Assembly (NCBI GenBank): GCA_017613055.1
Contig: JAGAES010000087.1
Coordinates: 1-5,852, forward strand
Reading direction: 5' to 3'
Origin: Lachnospiraceae bacterium
GTDB taxonomy: Bacteria; Bacillota_A; Clostridia; Lachnospirales; Lachnospiraceae
Length of the DNA: 5,852 bases
Of this stretch, positions 5,831 through 5,852 are shown one piece after another. The notes under the pieces were generated by a model. It saw only the letters and a list, made by a program, of their open reading frames with translations, did not search any database and was not told where the DNA came from. The stretch's first letter is position 1, and the number at the start of each line of letters is the position of its first letter. The position numbers were made by a program, and so were the translations under genes.

Positions 5831-5852
5831 TTAGTTAAACGGGAGCTCCTCG
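5831..5852 (-). CDS. ssb: Probable ssb, last codons only (single-stranded DNA-binding protein)
   Basis: Only the final six or seven codons are in the window: Glu-Glu-Leu-Pro-Phe-Asn then TAA (5831-5833). An acidic stretch followed by hydrophobic-Pro-Phe matches the C-terminal tip by which bacterial SSB recruits partner proteins. The position just upstream of rpsR fits the rpsF-ssb-rpsR operon. The extra Asn after Phe differs from the usual terminal Phe. With so few codons the assignment rests mainly on gene order. Confidence 0.65.

Noticed and set aside
1..5852. CRISPR arrays, insertion sequences, transposases, integrase or phage genes
   Set aside because: No short regularly spaced repeats, terminal inverted repeats or such proteins are visible on either strand. 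The only large repeats are the duplicated ATPase cores.

Overview
The window looks like a chromosomal segment from a Gram-positive Firmicute, most likely a moderately high-GC clostridium of the Lachnospiraceae type. This rests on strong AGGAGG-type ribosome binding sites, a zinc-cysteine S18, an ssb-rpsR gene order, a tRNA without an encoded CCA end, and sigma-A promoters with TG-extended -10 boxes. All genes are on the minus strand, so the biological reading order runs from high to low coordinates.

The right end (about 5250-5852) is housekeeping. It holds the last codons of what is probably ssb, the complete rpsR gene with its own intrinsic terminator, and then a separately promoted tRNA-Leu gene closed by a second strong terminator. 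The tRNA anticodon reads AAG, which is unusual for a bacterium.

The rest (1-5248) is one accessory-looking operon. A near-consensus promoter sits directly behind the tRNA terminator. Four genes follow with no room for internal terminators: (A) a 434-residue membrane-anchored AAA+ ATPase of the McrB-like/AAA_5 type; (B) a 507-residue protein with a DUF2357-like body, a long coiled coil and a very basic tail; (C) a 453-residue membrane-anchored AAA+ ATPase that is a close paralogue of A; (D) a single-pass membrane protein, cut by the window edge, whose outer part is built of exact 84-residue YDG/MBG-like repeats. Gene junctions are 15 nt, a 4-nt ATGA overlap, and 10 nt, and at each one the next Shine-Dalgarno overlaps or lies inside the preceding reading frame. 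This suggests tightly coupled production of the four proteins.

Working model (inference): A and C form a mixed AAA+ ring tethered to the inner face of the membrane. B is the cytosolic coiled-coil partner, in the place that McrC/DUF2357 proteins occupy next to McrB ATPases. D extends outside the cell as a repeat stalk. No nuclease, methylase or integrase is visible here. The set resembles a membrane-bound derivative of McrBC-like systems more than a classical restriction system. I do not recognise it as a named system, and its function is unknown.
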